Below, piece by piece: positions 52,903-61,697 of a DNA stretch of 64,000 nt. This stretch comes from Pontibacter ummariensis (GTDB lineage: Bacteria; Bacteroidota; Bacteroidia; Cytophagales; Hymenobacteraceae). Location: positions 401,509 to 465,508 of the forward strand of contig NZ_FZOQ01000001.1 of the NCBI RefSeq assembly GCF_900188175.1, given 5' to 3'. Within the stretch, counting starts at the first letter, position 1; each line of letters begins with the position of its first letter. The position numbers and the translations under genes are program-made. The notes under the pieces were generated by a model. It ran no database searches. It was not told the DNA's origin and was given only the letters and a program-made list of their open reading frames with translations.

Positions 52903-53448
52903 CTACTCTACCTCAAACTCCTCAGGCAAAACAACAGGCACAGGCTTGCTGCGGCTATGGATTTGTTGCAGAAAGTCATCCAGTTCCGGCTTATACTCCA
53001 GGTAGTAGTCCTCGTGGAGGTTCTTTCGGATAAGCTGCATGGTGCGGAGCAACAGGCGGGCGGTAGCCGTGTAGAAGCCCTTGTAATAGCTGTCGAATTG
53101 GCCACTAAAGTTGTTGAAGATAAGGCGCAAGGTGTACAGGTGCAGGTCTATCTCTGCTTTTGGCTCTTTCGTGATACGCTTAAAACGGGCTATTTCCTTC
53201 AGGGCTTTGCGCAATGCTTTGGTTAGTGCCTTCGTTAGGCTGCGCCCACTGGCATTGATCAGCAGCTCATGTATCTTGTCTGCCGTCTGCTCATAGACCT
53301 CCTCCAGGGTGACTTCTTCTAAAAGTTCGTAAGACAGCAGTTCGTAAAGTTCTGCATCCCGGCGGGCTGCCTTTAAGATGATGGCTTCTTTCTCTTTGTC
53401 GCTCAGTTGTTTTACAGCCTGTCGAAAAGCGGGGGAGACAGTAGGCAT
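52903..53448 (-). CDS. Helical protein of unknown function, nucleotidyltransferase partner
   Basis: This 181-residue soluble protein is predicted to be all-helical and charged (KQLSDKEKEAIILKAARRDAELYELLSYELLEEV, TKALTKALRKALKEIARF). No motif is recognised; a search by eye for a HEPN RxxxxH pattern was negative. It starts 5 bases after the nucleotidyltransferase stop, so the two are one transcript. Confidence 0.6.
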   Translation of the reverse strand: MPTVSPAFRQAVKQLSDKEKEAIILKAARRDAELYELLSYELLEEVTLEEVYEQTADKIHELLINASGRSLTKALTKALRKALKEIARFKRITKEPKAEIDLHLYTLRLIFNNFSGQFDSYYKGFYTATARLLLRTMQLIRKNLHEDYYLEYKPELDDFLQQIHSRSKPVPVVLPEEFEVE

Positions 53449-53453
53449 AGGTG

Positions 53454-54095
53454 CTAGTCAGGAAGGTTTTGCAGGTCCAGCAGGTCTTGCAGGCGTGCAG
53501 AAGCCTGCTTGTTCTTTTTCAGGTGGTCCAGACTAATAAAGTTGGCCACGGTGTCACCAAAAGGCATCCGTATTTTATGGTCCCAGCAGTCTCTAAAGTC
53601 CACTCCAGCCAGGCCTGTGGCAATAGCGATGCGGTTGGGCGGATAACCCAGCTGTACGACTATCTCAGGAGTGGTCAGGTCCTCCAGGTTTACGTCCCGC
53701 TCCAGATATCCAAAAGAGTAGAGCACCTCCAACACCTTAAGGGCATTCTCCTGGGCAGGGTTAATCCAGATGTCGATGTCGCCGGTGTAGCGGGGGTAAC
53801 CATACAGGGCCACGGCAAAACCACCTGCTATCATGTACTCGGCCTCAATGGCATTTAACTGTTTTACGAACGCTTGAAAATTGTGTGTCAGCTCCATTTG
53901 TACTAAAAGGCTGTACTGTGCCCGCAACTGCCCTAGGGCCTCTAAGCGCGCTTTGGCAGGTTGTGAAAGCCAATACATTAGATCGTTGTGGCTGTCCGAC
54001 AATCTTTTTTTACTAACCGCTCTGCTTGCCGGTTGGGGCAGAGGGGTGCTGACTTCTTTCTTCAAGATTGGTCCGTTTTTAAGGGCTGATAACAA
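53454..54095 (-). CDS. Nucleotidyltransferase-like protein with fused N-terminal segment
   Basis: This 213-residue protein has a nucleotidyltransferase-type core in residues 67-150: AEYMIAGGFAVALYGYPRYTGDIDIWI, where the DxD metal motif is in GDIDIW. The C-terminal part PPNRIAIATGLAGVDFRD and MPFGDTVANFISLDHL is typical of this family. Residues 31-66 (SDSHNDLMYWLSQPAKARLEALGQLRAQY) look like a separate short protein that often precedes these genes, here fused in frame. The start may instead be at 53978 or 53897. It may be part of a toxin-antitoxin-like pair, which is inference. Confidence 0.72.
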   Translation of the reverse strand: MLSALKNGPILKKEVSTPLPQPASRAVSKKRLSDSHNDLMYWLSQPAKARLEALGQLRAQYSLLVQMELTHNFQAFVKQLNAIEAEYMIAGGFAVALYGYPRYTGDIDIWINPAQENALKVLEVLYSFGYLERDVNLEDLTTPEIVVQLGYPPNRIAIATGLAGVDFRDCWDHKIRMPFGDTVANFISLDHLKKNKQASARLQDLLDLQNLPD

Positions 54096-54125
54096 GCAAG
54101 CCTACGGAAAAGCAGCAGAAAAGTA

Positions 54126-54157
54126 CGTATGACTGCCGCTTTAACAGCAGCCATACG
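54126..54157. other. Hairpin downstream of the S9 remnant and before the nucleotidyltransferase
   Basis: A stem of about 10 bp (54126-54135 with 54147-54157), with one bulged base, lies in the gap between the S9 fragment and the nucleotidyltransferase gene. It may be the old terminator of the peptidase gene. Confidence 0.4.
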
Positions 54158-54170
54158 CAAAACTACGGTT

Positions 54171-54329
54171 TTATAGGTTGTCTTCAAAGTACTGTGTTAC
54201 CTTCCGCATCAGGTCTGCCCGGTCCTTGCCTCTCACATTGCGGGGGTGACCGGGGTAAATAAAGTAGTCGAGCAAAATGCCTTCGCCTACGGCCTTCTTC
54301 ACTAACTGCAGGCTGTGCTGCAGCATATG
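54171..54329 (-). pseudogene. Remnant of an S9 (DPP IV-like) peptidase, C-terminal 52 residues
   Basis: The minus strand encodes MLQHSLQLVKKAVGEGILLDYFIYPGHPRNVRGKDRADLMRKVTQYFEDNL and stops. This is the C-terminal end of a dipeptidyl-peptidase/prolyl oligopeptidase, where the catalytic histidine would fall in YPGH.HNVRG. Here Arg (PGHPRNVRG) replaces that His. The rest of the gene, more than 600 residues, is missing upstream, and the flanking sequence 54330-54480 is non-coding. It is a decayed fragment. Confidence 0.78.
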
Positions 54330-54572
54330 TGAACGATGTAAAAGGCGGGTTATGATTAGTCTGGTGCTTATAGGGTTCAGCGCAAAGGCAGTGCCTGTTT
54401 CAGTTGTTGTGCATGTTCTAGTAACACGGCTAATTAATGGGGAGTATTCAGGAGAGGGAGGAATCATACGAGGCGGGAATTTGTTCTAATCAGTACGCCA
54501 TACAGTATAGAACCAACCCCTGGGAGTGGGACTGTACATCGGTTTCGGCTTCCTTAAATGCTTAAGATTTCG

Positions 54573-54580
54573 TAATTTTG
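54573..54580 (+). promoter_or_regulatory. -7-like element placed just before the clpS start
   Basis: TAATTTTG lies 4 bases before the ATG at 54585. No good -33 is at the right distance. If it is the promoter, the message would begin at or next to the start codon (leaderless). Confidence 0.35.
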
Positions 54581-54584
54581 TGCT

Positions 54585-54872
54585 ATGAATTGGGATACAG
54601 ATATTTTGCATAAGGAAGAGGTAGAAGTAGAGGTGCTGGAGGAAAGCACTGACCTGCGTAGCCTGGTCGTGTACAACGATGACGTTAACACCTTCGATCA
54701 CGTGATCGAAACACTCATTAAAGTATGCGGCCATACGGCGGAACAGGCGGAGCAGTGTACCTTGCTGATACACTACAAAGGGAAGTGTACTGTAAAGATG
54801 GGATCTTACGAGGAGTTGGTGGGCATGTGCACCGCCCTGCACGATAAAGACCTGTCGGCGGATATTGAATAA
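54585..54872 (+). CDS. clpS: ATP-dependent Clp protease adaptor ClpS
   Basis: This 95-residue protein is the ClpS adaptor that delivers N-degron substrates to ClpAP. The core pattern is LVVYNDDVNTFDHVIETLIKVCGHTAEQAEQCTLLIHYKGKCTVKMGSYEEL, with N32-D-D and H38 near the peptide pocket. The N-terminal tail (1-26) is acidic. It precedes recR by 14 bases, so they are probably co-transcribed. Confidence 0.92.
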   Translation: MNWDTDILHKEEVEVEVLEESTDLRSLVVYNDDVNTFDHVIETLIKVCGHTAEQAEQCTLLIHYKGKCTVKMGSYEELVGMCTALHDKDLSADIE

Positions 54873-54886
54873 GTTTAAAAGCCTGA

Positions 54887-55495
54887 ATGAATTTTCCGTC
54901 GAAACTAATTGAGAACGCCGTAGAGGAGCTCGCCAAGCTACCCGGCGTTGGTAGAAAAACTGCGCTAAGACTAGCGCTACACTTACTAAAAGAAGAATCG
55001 GAGGACACGTTTTTGCTGGCAGAGTCGCTGGTGAAGATGCGGACGGAGGTAAAGCACTGCAACCAGTGCCATAATATCTCTGATACAGAAGTGTGCAGTA
55101 TCTGCGCCAACCCGCTCCGCGACAAGCACTTATTGTGTGTGGTAAGCGATATCCGGGATGTGATCGCCATAGAGAATACTTCGCAGTACAAGGGGCTGTA
55201 CCACGTGCTGGGCGGTGTTATCTCTCCTCTGGAGGGAGTAGGCCCTTCTGATCTGCATATCGACTCCTTGTTGGAGCGTCTGCCTGACTCAGAGGTGAAA
55301 GAGGTGTTGCTGGCTATTAGCCCGACCATGGAAGGAGACACCACAGCCTTTTACCTTACCCGCAAGCTACGTGACTTTGACCTTCGCATTACCACCATTG
55401 CCCGCGGAGTGCCCGTGGGGGGTGAACTGGAGTATACAGATGAGGTAACGCTGGGCAGAAGCATTGTAGAGCGGACCGCTTACGGGAAAGTATAG
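54887..55495 (+). CDS. recR: Recombination mediator protein RecR
   Basis: This 202-residue RecR binds DNA with RecO and RecF and helps load RecA. The N-terminal HhH region has LAKLPGVGRKTALRLALHLL. Then comes a C4 zinc finger (CNQCHNISDTEVCSICAN), and a Toprim domain (LLCVVSDIRDVIAIENT, LHIDSLLERL, and STIEGDTTA-like SPTMEGDTTAFYLTRKL). The length fits. A terminator follows. Confidence 0.96.
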   Translation: MNFPSKLIENAVEELAKLPGVGRKTALRLALHLLKEESEDTFLLAESLVKMRTEVKHCNQCHNISDTEVCSICANPLRDKHLLCVVSDIRDVIAIENTSQYKGLYHVLGGVISPLEGVGPSDLHIDSLLERLPDSEVKEVLLAISPTMEGDTTAFYLTRKLRDFDLRITTIARGVPVGGELEYTDEVTLGRSIVERTAYGKV

Positions 55496-55514
55496 CCCAA
55501 ACAGTAGATATAGC

Positions 55515-55539
55515 AAGGCTGTGGTAACCCCACAGCCTT
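55515..55539 (+). terminator. Intrinsic terminator of the clpS-recR unit
   Basis: A 10-bp stem (55515-55524 with 55530-55539) with a 5-base loop is followed by a T-run. Confidence 0.9.
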
Positions 55540-55757
55540 TTTTGTGGGCGCTAGCGGAGGCATAGAAAAGAAGCGAAACAGCAGCAGAATTAGGGCATTA
55601 GCATAAACGCTCTGTTGTGCTTGCGTCTTGTTCTAAAACTAGTGCTGTTATTTTAGGAAATTAATAAAATTTATTGTGCTTCTCTGCTGATGTTTCAGAT
55701 ACTTTTCTGGAAAGTCTGTTCCTTTCTAAGTAAATTGCCAGCTTAAAGCGAAACAAT

Positions 55758-56972
55758 ATGCAGGATTTAGAAGCAGTAAAGACCGCACTTTCTGACAGAA
55801 TTCAGGCACTGGCAGAGTCTCAGACGATTGCTATGGCCAAGAAAGCCCGTGAACTGACAGCGCAGGGCTACGACGTGATAAACCTGAGCTTTGGTGAGCC
55901 TGACTTTCAGACGCCACAGTACATAAAGGATGCTGCCAAGCAGGCCATAGACGAGGGCTTTACCTTCTACACACCTGTGGCAGGATACCCGGAGCTACGC
56001 CAGGAGATCGTGAACAAGTTTAAGCGTGACAACAACCTGGACTACAAGCCAGAAAACATCGTGGTCTCTACTGGGGCGAAGCAGAGTATCGCCAATGCAG
56101 TAATGTGCCTTACCAATCCTGGTGATGAGGTGATCATCTTCTCACCTTACTGGGTATCTTACGAGGAGATCGTAAAGCTTGCGGAGGGGGTGCCGGTGCC
56201 GATCATGGGCCGCCTTGAGAACGACTACAAGGTAACGGCAGAGCAGTTGGAGAAAGCCATCACCTCTAATACCAAACTGGTGATGTACTCGTCGCCATGC
56301 AACCCGACAGGGGCTGTGTTTGACGAGGAGGAGTTGCGAGCTATTGCTGCTGTGCTGGAGAAACACCCGCAGATTTATGTGATCGCGGACGAGATATACG
56401 AGTACATCAACTTCGGAGAGAAGCATTTCAGCCTGGCGAGCGTCGCCTCCGTGCGTGACCGTGTAGTTACCGTAAACGGCTTCTCAAAGGGCTATGCCAT
56501 GACAGGCTGGCGTGTTGGCTATATTGCTGCGCATAAAGAAATTGCGGCTGCCTGCGATAAAATGCAGAGCCAGATAACCTCTGGTACTTCTTCTATTTCG
56601 CAAAAAGCAGCAGCTGCCGCTTTAAAAGGTGGCAATGAAACAGCCCTGGAAATGACAGCGGCTTATCGCCGCCGGCGCGATCTGGTGCTGAATCTGATGC
56701 AGGAGATACCTGGCTTCAAGACCTATGTACCACAAGGTGCCTTTTATATTTTCCCGGATGTGAGCGAGTACTTCGGCAAGCAGTATGAAGGAAAAACAAT
56801 AGAGAGCGCCGAGGACCTGAGCATGTTCCTGCTAACAGATGCCAACGTGGCCCTGGTAAGCGGGGAGGCTTTCGGAGCTCCGCAGTGTATCCGTTTCTCT
56901 TTCGCTACTTCGGACGAAAAGCTGACCGAGGCGCTTACGCGCATTAAAAATAGCCTGGCTAAACTGCAGTAA
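55758..56972 (+). CDS. Pyridoxal-phosphate aminotransferase (aspartate aminotransferase type)
   Basis: This 404-residue class I aminotransferase shows VINLSFGEPDFQTPQYI, VSTGAKQSIANAVMCLTNPGDEVIIFSPYWVSYEEI, YSSPCNPTGAVFDEEEL and the PLP lysine K244 in NGFSKGYAMTGWRVGY. Substrates are probably aspartate and 2-oxoglutarate. Its TAA stop shares a base with the next ATG (56970-56974, TAATG), so it is the first gene of an operon with a sugar kinase and TrkH. Confidence 0.93.
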   Translation: MQDLEAVKTALSDRIQALAESQTIAMAKKARELTAQGYDVINLSFGEPDFQTPQYIKDAAKQAIDEGFTFYTPVAGYPELRQEIVNKFKRDNNLDYKPENIVVSTGAKQSIANAVMCLTNPGDEVIIFSPYWVSYEEIVKLAEGVPVPIMGRLENDYKVTAEQLEKAITSNTKLVMYSSPCNPTGAVFDEEELRAIAAVLEKHPQIYVIADEIYEYINFGEKHFSLASVASVRDRVVTVNGFSKGYAMTGWRVGYIAAHKEIAAACDKMQSQITSGTSSISQKAAAAALKGGNETALEMTAAYRRRRDLVLNLMQEIPGFKTYVPQGAFYIFPDVSEYFGKQYEGKTIESAEDLSMFLLTDANVALVSGEAFGAPQCIRFSFATSDEKLTEALTRIKNSLAKLQ

Positions 56973-57994
56973 TGGATTACTCTTTTAGAAGTCTGAAAGA
57001 CCTCTTTCGTGCCTTCGACGAGCTGAATGTGCTGGTGGTGGGCGACGTAATGATTGACTCTTACCTCTGGGGGAAGTCTACCCGTATCTCACCGGAAGCA
57101 CCGGTGCCCATTGTAAACGTGCTGAAGCGTGAGATGCGCCTGGGGGGGGCGGCTAACGTGGCCTTGAACGTACAGGCCATGGGGGCTAAGCCTTACCTCT
57201 GCTCTGTAATAGGCGACGACAAGGACGGGGCAGACTACCTGCGCCTGATGCAGGAGAAAGGCTTGCCCACCGAAGGCATTCTGCAGAGCACGGAACGGGT
57301 AACAACCATTAAGCACCGTATTATTTCCGGCGCGCAGCAACTCCTGCGCGTCGACTCCGAGATTGAGCATAACCTGACAGAAGAGGAAGAGGAGCGCCTG
57401 GAGGCAAGCTTTCTACAATTGCTGGATAAGGTAGATGTGGTCATTTTTGAGGACTATGATAAGGGGGTGTTCTCAGAGCGAAACATCCAGCGCTTCCTGC
57501 AGCTTAGCAACGAGCGGGGCATTCCGAGTGTGATCGATCCCAAGAAAAAGAATTTCCTGAGTTATGTGGGATGCTCTCTGTTCAAGCCAAATTTGAAGGA
57601 GCTGAAGGAGGGGCTTAAAGTGGACTTCTCGGATGAGAACCAGGAGGCCTTTGAGACAGCCGTGGAAGACCTGCAGGAGCGCCTGCAGGTAGAGCAGGTG
57701 CTGGTAACGCTTTCTGAGAGAGGAGTGTTTGTGGCAGACGGTGTAGAGAAAACTTACATAGAAGCACACCGGCGCTCTATTTCGGATGTGTCTGGTGCCG
57801 GCGATACGGTGATCAGCATTGCGGCTCTGTGCATGGCCCTGAGAACATCTGCACCTTTTATGGCTGGGTTAAGCAACCTGGGTGGTGGCCTTGTTTGTGA
57901 ACAGGTAGGTGTAGTACCCGTAAACAAGGATCGCTTATTTGACGAGGCCCTGCGTATAGGGCTTTTTGAGACGAATGAACACAGAATCGCTTAA
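56972..57994 (+). CDS. PfkB-type sugar kinase, HldE/RfaE kinase-domain-like
   Basis: This 340-residue kinase resembles the N-terminal kinase half of HldE (D-glycero-beta-D-manno-heptose-7-phosphate kinase). It shows NVLVVGDVMIDSYLWGKSTRISPEAPVPIVNVLKREMRLGGAANVALNVQAMGAKPYLCSVIGDDKDG, then VIFEDYDKGVFSE, LVTLSERGVFVADG and the PfkB anion hole DVSGAGDTVISIAAL. The adenylyltransferase half is absent. It would phosphorylate a heptose for surface glycan synthesis. Exact substrate is inference. Confidence 0.88.
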   Translation: MDYSFRSLKDLFRAFDELNVLVVGDVMIDSYLWGKSTRISPEAPVPIVNVLKREMRLGGAANVALNVQAMGAKPYLCSVIGDDKDGADYLRLMQEKGLPTEGILQSTERVTTIKHRIISGAQQLLRVDSEIEHNLTEEEEERLEASFLQLLDKVDVVIFEDYDKGVFSERNIQRFLQLSNERGIPSVIDPKKKNFLSYVGCSLFKPNLKELKEGLKVDFSDENQEAFETAVEDLQERLQVEQVLVTLSERGVFVADGVEKTYIEAHRRSISDVSGAGDTVISIAALCMALRTSAPFMAGLSNLGGGLVCEQVGVVPVNKDRLFDEALRIGLFETNEHRIA

Positions 57995-59774
57995 CAGGTT
58001 TTTGTATGGCAGTAAGTTGACGGCGTATACCATTATGCGCCGCACAACCTATGTGCTCACACTGCTTTCAATCGGGTTATTACTTTATGCACACGGTGTG
58101 GTCGAAGAACCAGCCCGGCTGCGCATTCTCTTTTATGCCATAGATGGTATCCTGTCGATCTTTGTGCTGATTTACTTCCTGCGTATCCTGTATACCTTCG
58201 AGCGAGTCAAGTTTCTGAGGCGCACCTGGTTCGAGGGCATTCTGATGGGAATCATCTTCCTGAATGTAGTCTGTACGTACGTCTTCGGATTCCCCATCAT
58301 TTACAACCTCTTTGAAGGAATAGGAATACCCTTATCGGTGGAGTTCTACAGGGTGATGGTGTCTTTGTACATGCTACTGCTGCTGATCGTAGAGCTACTG
58401 GAGACCAAGGTGCATCAGAGGGCCATTCAGCTAAAGCCCTCGATCACATTCCTGCTTAGCTTTGTGCTCCTCATCCTGATAGGGACCGGGCTCTTCATGC
58501 TGCCCAAGATGACGAACTCGCCTGAGGGGATAGGTTTTCTGGATGCTCTTTTCATGTCTACGAGTGCTGCCTGTGTAACCGGGTTAGCGGTAGTGGACCC
58601 CGGTACCTATTTTACCTTTGCCGGTCAGGTAGTTCTGCTCCTGCTGATACAAATGGGAGGACTAGGCATCCTGACCTTTGCCACCTTTTTTGCCTCCATG
58701 ATGCGGCAGGGAATAGGGGTAAAACAGCACGTCGCCATGCACGAGCTGCTGGATAGTGAGTCCCTTTTCTCCACGCAAAACCTGGTGCGCCAGCTTATCT
58801 TTCTAACACTAACGATAGAAGGGATTGGTGCTGTAGGGTTGTTTGTGACCTGGGGACCAGAGGTAGAATTTACCAGCCTGGGCAGCAAGATATTTTTCTC
58901 CGTTTTCCACGCCGTGTCCGCATTCTGTAACGCGGGCTTCTCCCTTTACCCAGAGGGGCTTTATACCTTGCCTGTCAGGTACTCTTACGTGCTGCATTTG
59001 GTCATCGTCATGCTGATTATATTCGGGGGCATCGGTTTTCCTACCATCATTGATATTCTGTCGCCAAAGAACATGCGTGCCCGGCTAGCGGCCCCCTGGA
59101 AGAACTGGAAGATGCAGACCCGGGTAACGGTGTATACAACAGCTGCTTTGCTGGCCTTAGGAACCATCGGTTTTTTCCTGTTGGAGTACTTTAACACGCT
59201 ATCGGAAAAAAACTTTGTGGAGGCACTGATTGCGTCCTTCTTTCAGTCAGTTACCACCCGTACTGCCGGCTTTAATACAGTGGATATCTCGGCACTGAAT
59301 GTGCCAACGCTGTTAATGTTTATCTTCCTGATGTTCATCGGTGCAGCGCCAGGCTCAACAGGCGGCGGTATCAAGGTGACTACTTTCACGGTGATCCTGT
59401 TTGCGGTGGCGACAACCATCCGGAACAGGCGGAACATGGAGATTGGTCATCGGACCATTCCGCATGCGGTAGCCTATAAGGCCTTTTCGGTGTTCACGTT
59501 TGCTGCTATCATCAACATCACCTTTGTCTTTATCCTGTCGATTACCGATGCACAGTTTGATATTCTGAAACTTGCCTTTGAGCAGGTGTCCGCCTTTGCG
59601 ACGGTTGGCCTGAGCACGGGGATAACCGCGGGGCTTTCGGATGCCGGTAAGTGTGTGATTATCCTGTCGATGTACCTGGGCAGGGTAGGTACGCTGACAC
59701 TAGCGCTGGCCCTGAGTACCCGTGCCGTTACCACGGCTTACAAGTACCCGGAAACACAGCTGGCAGTAGGTTAA
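57975..59774 (+). CDS. TrkH family potassium transporter
   Basis: I start at the ATG at 57975 (MNTESLNRF); an upstream TTG at 57966 is less likely. The gene overlaps the kinase end by 20 bases. The protein is 599 residues. An extra N-terminal membrane region (20-150) comes before the four pore repeats, whose filters include SAACVTGLAV, SAFCNAGFSLY, TTRTAGFNTVDIS and FATVGLSTGIT, with PGSTGGGIKVTT in the third repeat. It takes up K+ across the inner membrane. No trkA gene follows within the window. Confidence 0.92.
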   Translation: MNTESLNRFLYGSKLTAYTIMRRTTYVLTLLSIGLLLYAHGVVEEPARLRILFYAIDGILSIFVLIYFLRILYTFERVKFLRRTWFEGILMGIIFLNVVCTYVFGFPIIYNLFEGIGIPLSVEFYRVMVSLYMLLLLIVELLETKVHQRAIQLKPSITFLLSFVLLILIGTGLFMLPKMTNSPEGIGFLDALFMSTSAACVTGLAVVDPGTYFTFAGQVVLLLLIQMGGLGILTFATFFASMMRQGIGVKQHVAMHELLDSESLFSTQNLVRQLIFLTLTIEGIGAVGLFVTWGPEVEFTSLGSKIFFSVFHAVSAFCNAGFSLYPEGLYTLPVRYSYVLHLVIVMLIIFGGIGFPTIIDILSPKNMRARLAAPWKNWKMQTRVTVYTTAALLALGTIGFFLLEYFNTLSEKNFVEALIASFFQSVTTRTAGFNTVDISALNVPTLLMFIFLMFIGAAPGSTGGGIKVTTFTVILFAVATTIRNRRNMEIGHRTIPHAVAYKAFSVFTFAAIINITFVFILSITDAQFDILKLAFEQVSAFATVGLSTGITAGLSDAGKCVIILSMYLGRVGTLTLALALSTRAVTTAYKYPETQLAVG

Positions 59775-59856
59775 GGCAGAGGCAGAGGACCCCTGGATAA
59801 AGGACGAAAGACCTGGGGACAAGGATTAAAAGTTGACAAAAGAGGATAAGTGCCAA

Positions 59857-59897
59857 AAAGAGAAGGGCCTGCTATAACTTAGCAGGCCCTTCTCTTT
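59857..59897. terminator. Bidirectional terminator between trkH and hemE
   Basis: A 17-bp perfect stem (59857-59873 with 59881-59897) has a 7-base loop and A/T-rich flanks. It lies between convergent genes. Confidence 0.92.
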
Positions 59898-59951
59898 CGT
59901 TCCGTATAAGAAGAAGCCCTTGTCTGTCGTCCTTCTTCCTTTGTCTAATAA

Positions 59952-60992
59952 TTAGCTATTTATAGTAGCGCTGTACTCCTTTACCGTTTGTACGAAGCAT
60001 TTTACTTTCTCCGGATCAGTATCAGGATACACGCCGTGGCCGAGGTTGGCAATATGGCGCTGCGGTCCGAACTCCTTCAGCATTTTAATCGTCTCCTCCT
60101 GTATCGTCTCAAAAGAGCTGTACAGCAGGCAAGGGTCCATGTTACCCTGCAGCGTTTTGTTCGGACCTACCTGTTCACGGGCTTTACCTATTTCCATGTT
60201 CCAGTCAAGGCCGATTGTCTCACAGTTCAGCTTGCTAAAGTCCTCGAGGGCAAAGAAAGCCCCTTTTGCAAACACCGTAACAGGCACGTTGCGGATGGCA
60301 TTGCAGATCTCTGAGATGTAAGGCAGTGCAAACTCGCGGTAGTGCGCCGGGGACAGAATACCTGCCCAGGAATCAAACACCTGAATCAAATTCGCCCCGG
60401 CCTCCACCTGAGCCTTTAGGTAAGCAATGGTGGTATCGGTGATCATGCGCAGCAACTGGTGCGCCAGCTTCGGGTTGGTGTACAGCATGCCGCGGGCATG
60501 AGAGAAGGTTTTAGAACCGCTGCCTTCTACCATGTAAGCCAGTATGGTCCACGGGGCACCGGCAAAGCCAATAAGCGGCACACGGCCGTTTAGCGCTCTT
60601 TTCGTTACCCGAATGGCTTCCAGTACATAACCCAGGTGCTCGTGCGGGTCTGCTACGCGCAGTTTCTTGAGGTCCGCCTCGGTGCGTACCGTATTCGGGA
60701 AGAGCGGACCGCGCTTTTCTACCATTTCGTAGGTGCAGCCCATGGCCTCCGGCACCACCAGGATGTCGGAGAAAATAATAGCGGCATCTACGTCCAGTAT
60801 ATCAACGGGCTGAATGGTAACCTCAGCAGCTAGCTCAGGTGTTTCCACTAGTTCCTTAAAGCCACTCAGGCTATTGCGTACGGCACGGTACTCCGGTAAA
60901 ATGCGGCCAGCCTGGCGCATGAGCCACACCGGGGTGCGCTCCACTACTTCGCCTTTGGCGGCTCTAATAAGCAGGTCGTTCTTCAGTTGCAT
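59952..60992 (-). CDS. hemE: Uroporphyrinogen decarboxylase
   Basis: This 346-residue enzyme decarboxylates uroporphyrinogen III to coproporphyrinogen III in heme synthesis. The conserved N-terminal pattern [16 protein letters not shown] (R26-Q-A-G-R30) and catalytic Asp region [14 protein letters not shown] are present, then [32 protein letters not shown] and the late [15 protein letters not shown]. The length matches the family. A -7-like element sits 4 bases upstream of the ATG. Confidence 0.96.
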   Translation of the reverse strand: MQLKNDLLIRAAKGEVVERTPVWLMRQAGRILPEYRAVRNSLSGFKELVETPELAAEVTIQPVDILDVDAAIIFSDILVVPEAMGCTYEMVEKRGPLFPNTVRTEADLKKLRVADPHEHLGYVLEAIRVTKRALNGRVPLIGFAGAPWTILAYMVEGSGSKTFSHARGMLYTNPKLAHQLLRMITDTTIAYLKAQVEAGANLIQVFDSWAGILSPAHYREFALPYISEICNAIRNVPVTVFAKGAFFALEDFSKLNCETIGLDWNMEIGKAREQVGPNKTLQGNMDPCLLYSSFETIQEETIKMLKEFGPQRHIANLGHGVYPDTDPEKVKCFVQTVKEYSATINS

Positions 60993-60996
60993 GCTC

Positions 60997-61004
60997 CAAA
61001 GATA
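60997..61004 (-). promoter_or_regulatory. -7-like element placed just before the hemE start
   Basis: On the minus strand this reads TATCTTTG, ending 4 bases before the ATG at 60992; a TTTCC lies about 18 bases further upstream. It suggests a leaderless or nearly leaderless hemE message. Confidence 0.4.
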
Positions 61005-61073
61005 CTACTTATGTAGCTTAGGGGAAAGCTGTTCCCTTTAATCTATTTTTCTGCCCGGGTGGCTTGGCGGAGA

Positions 61074-61697
61074 CTAGCGTTCGGTGAAAAACAGGGCGGT
61101 AAGGGCCGACACGATAAAGTTAACCCCAATCGAAAGCACGATAAAGCCCATAATGCGGGAGAGTGCAGCCAGGCCGGACTTGCCCATGAAGCGGGTAAGC
61201 TGGTGCGACGAGCGCAGGATAAGATAAGAGACAGCCGCCAGCAGCAGGATACCTACTAATATAAAGAGCATGTCTAAAACAGACAGGGAGGTAGTGAACA
61301 GACCGATGCTGACCGCTATGGAGCCAGGGCCTGAAAGCATGGGCATGGCCAGGGGCGTGAAGGAGATATCGTCTTTCTGCTGGCCTTCCTCTACTACCTC
61401 CGGAGATATTTTCTTTTTGTTTGCGCCCGGTGTCAGTAGGTCAAAGCCGGCCTTCATGATCATAAGGCCACCGGCAATGCGCAGGTCGTGGATGCGAATG
61501 CCAAAGAAGTTAAGCACGTACTGGCCTGTTAGGAAGAACACGGCCAATATCCCTACCATGTACAGACAAGCTTTAAGCGCCTGCTGGTTTCGCTGTTCCG
61601 GCGTGTCGTCCTGGGTTAGTGTAAGGAACACAGGCATAGCTCCGAAAGGGTTTACAACAGTGAACAAGGCAGAGAAAGTAGCCAGTATGATTTCCAT
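61074..61697 (-). CDS. MarC family integral membrane protein
   Basis: I start this at 61697 (MEIILATFSALFTVVNPFGAMPVFLTLT), where the family's first membrane segment begins; the frame is open from 61937, but the extra 80 residues look non-coding. The 207-residue protein has six membrane segments, with FGIRIHDLRIAGGLMIMKAGFDLL and PLAMPMLSGPGSIAVSIGLFT, the MarC/NAAT pattern. The function of MarC is unclear. It is divergent from purK. Confidence 0.9.
   Translation of the reverse strand: MEIILATFSALFTVVNPFGAMPVFLTLTQDDTPEQRNQQALKACLYMVGILAVFFLTGQYVLNFFGIRIHDLRIAGGLMIMKAGFDLLTPGANKKKISPEVVEEGQQKDDISFTPLAMPMLSGPGSIAVSIGLFTTSLSVLDMLFILVGILLLAAVSYLILRSSHQLTRFMGKSGLAALSRIMGFIVLSIGVNFIVSALTALFFTER

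Noticed and set aside
52903..53448. HEPN toxin identity for the helical partner of the nucleotidyltransferase
   Set aside because: No RxxxxH-type active-site motif is visible at the expected place; only the helical nature fits.
54277..54489. Plus-strand open frame over the S9 remnant
   Set aside because: The minus strand gives a recognisable peptidase C-terminus; this frame has no pattern or start signal.
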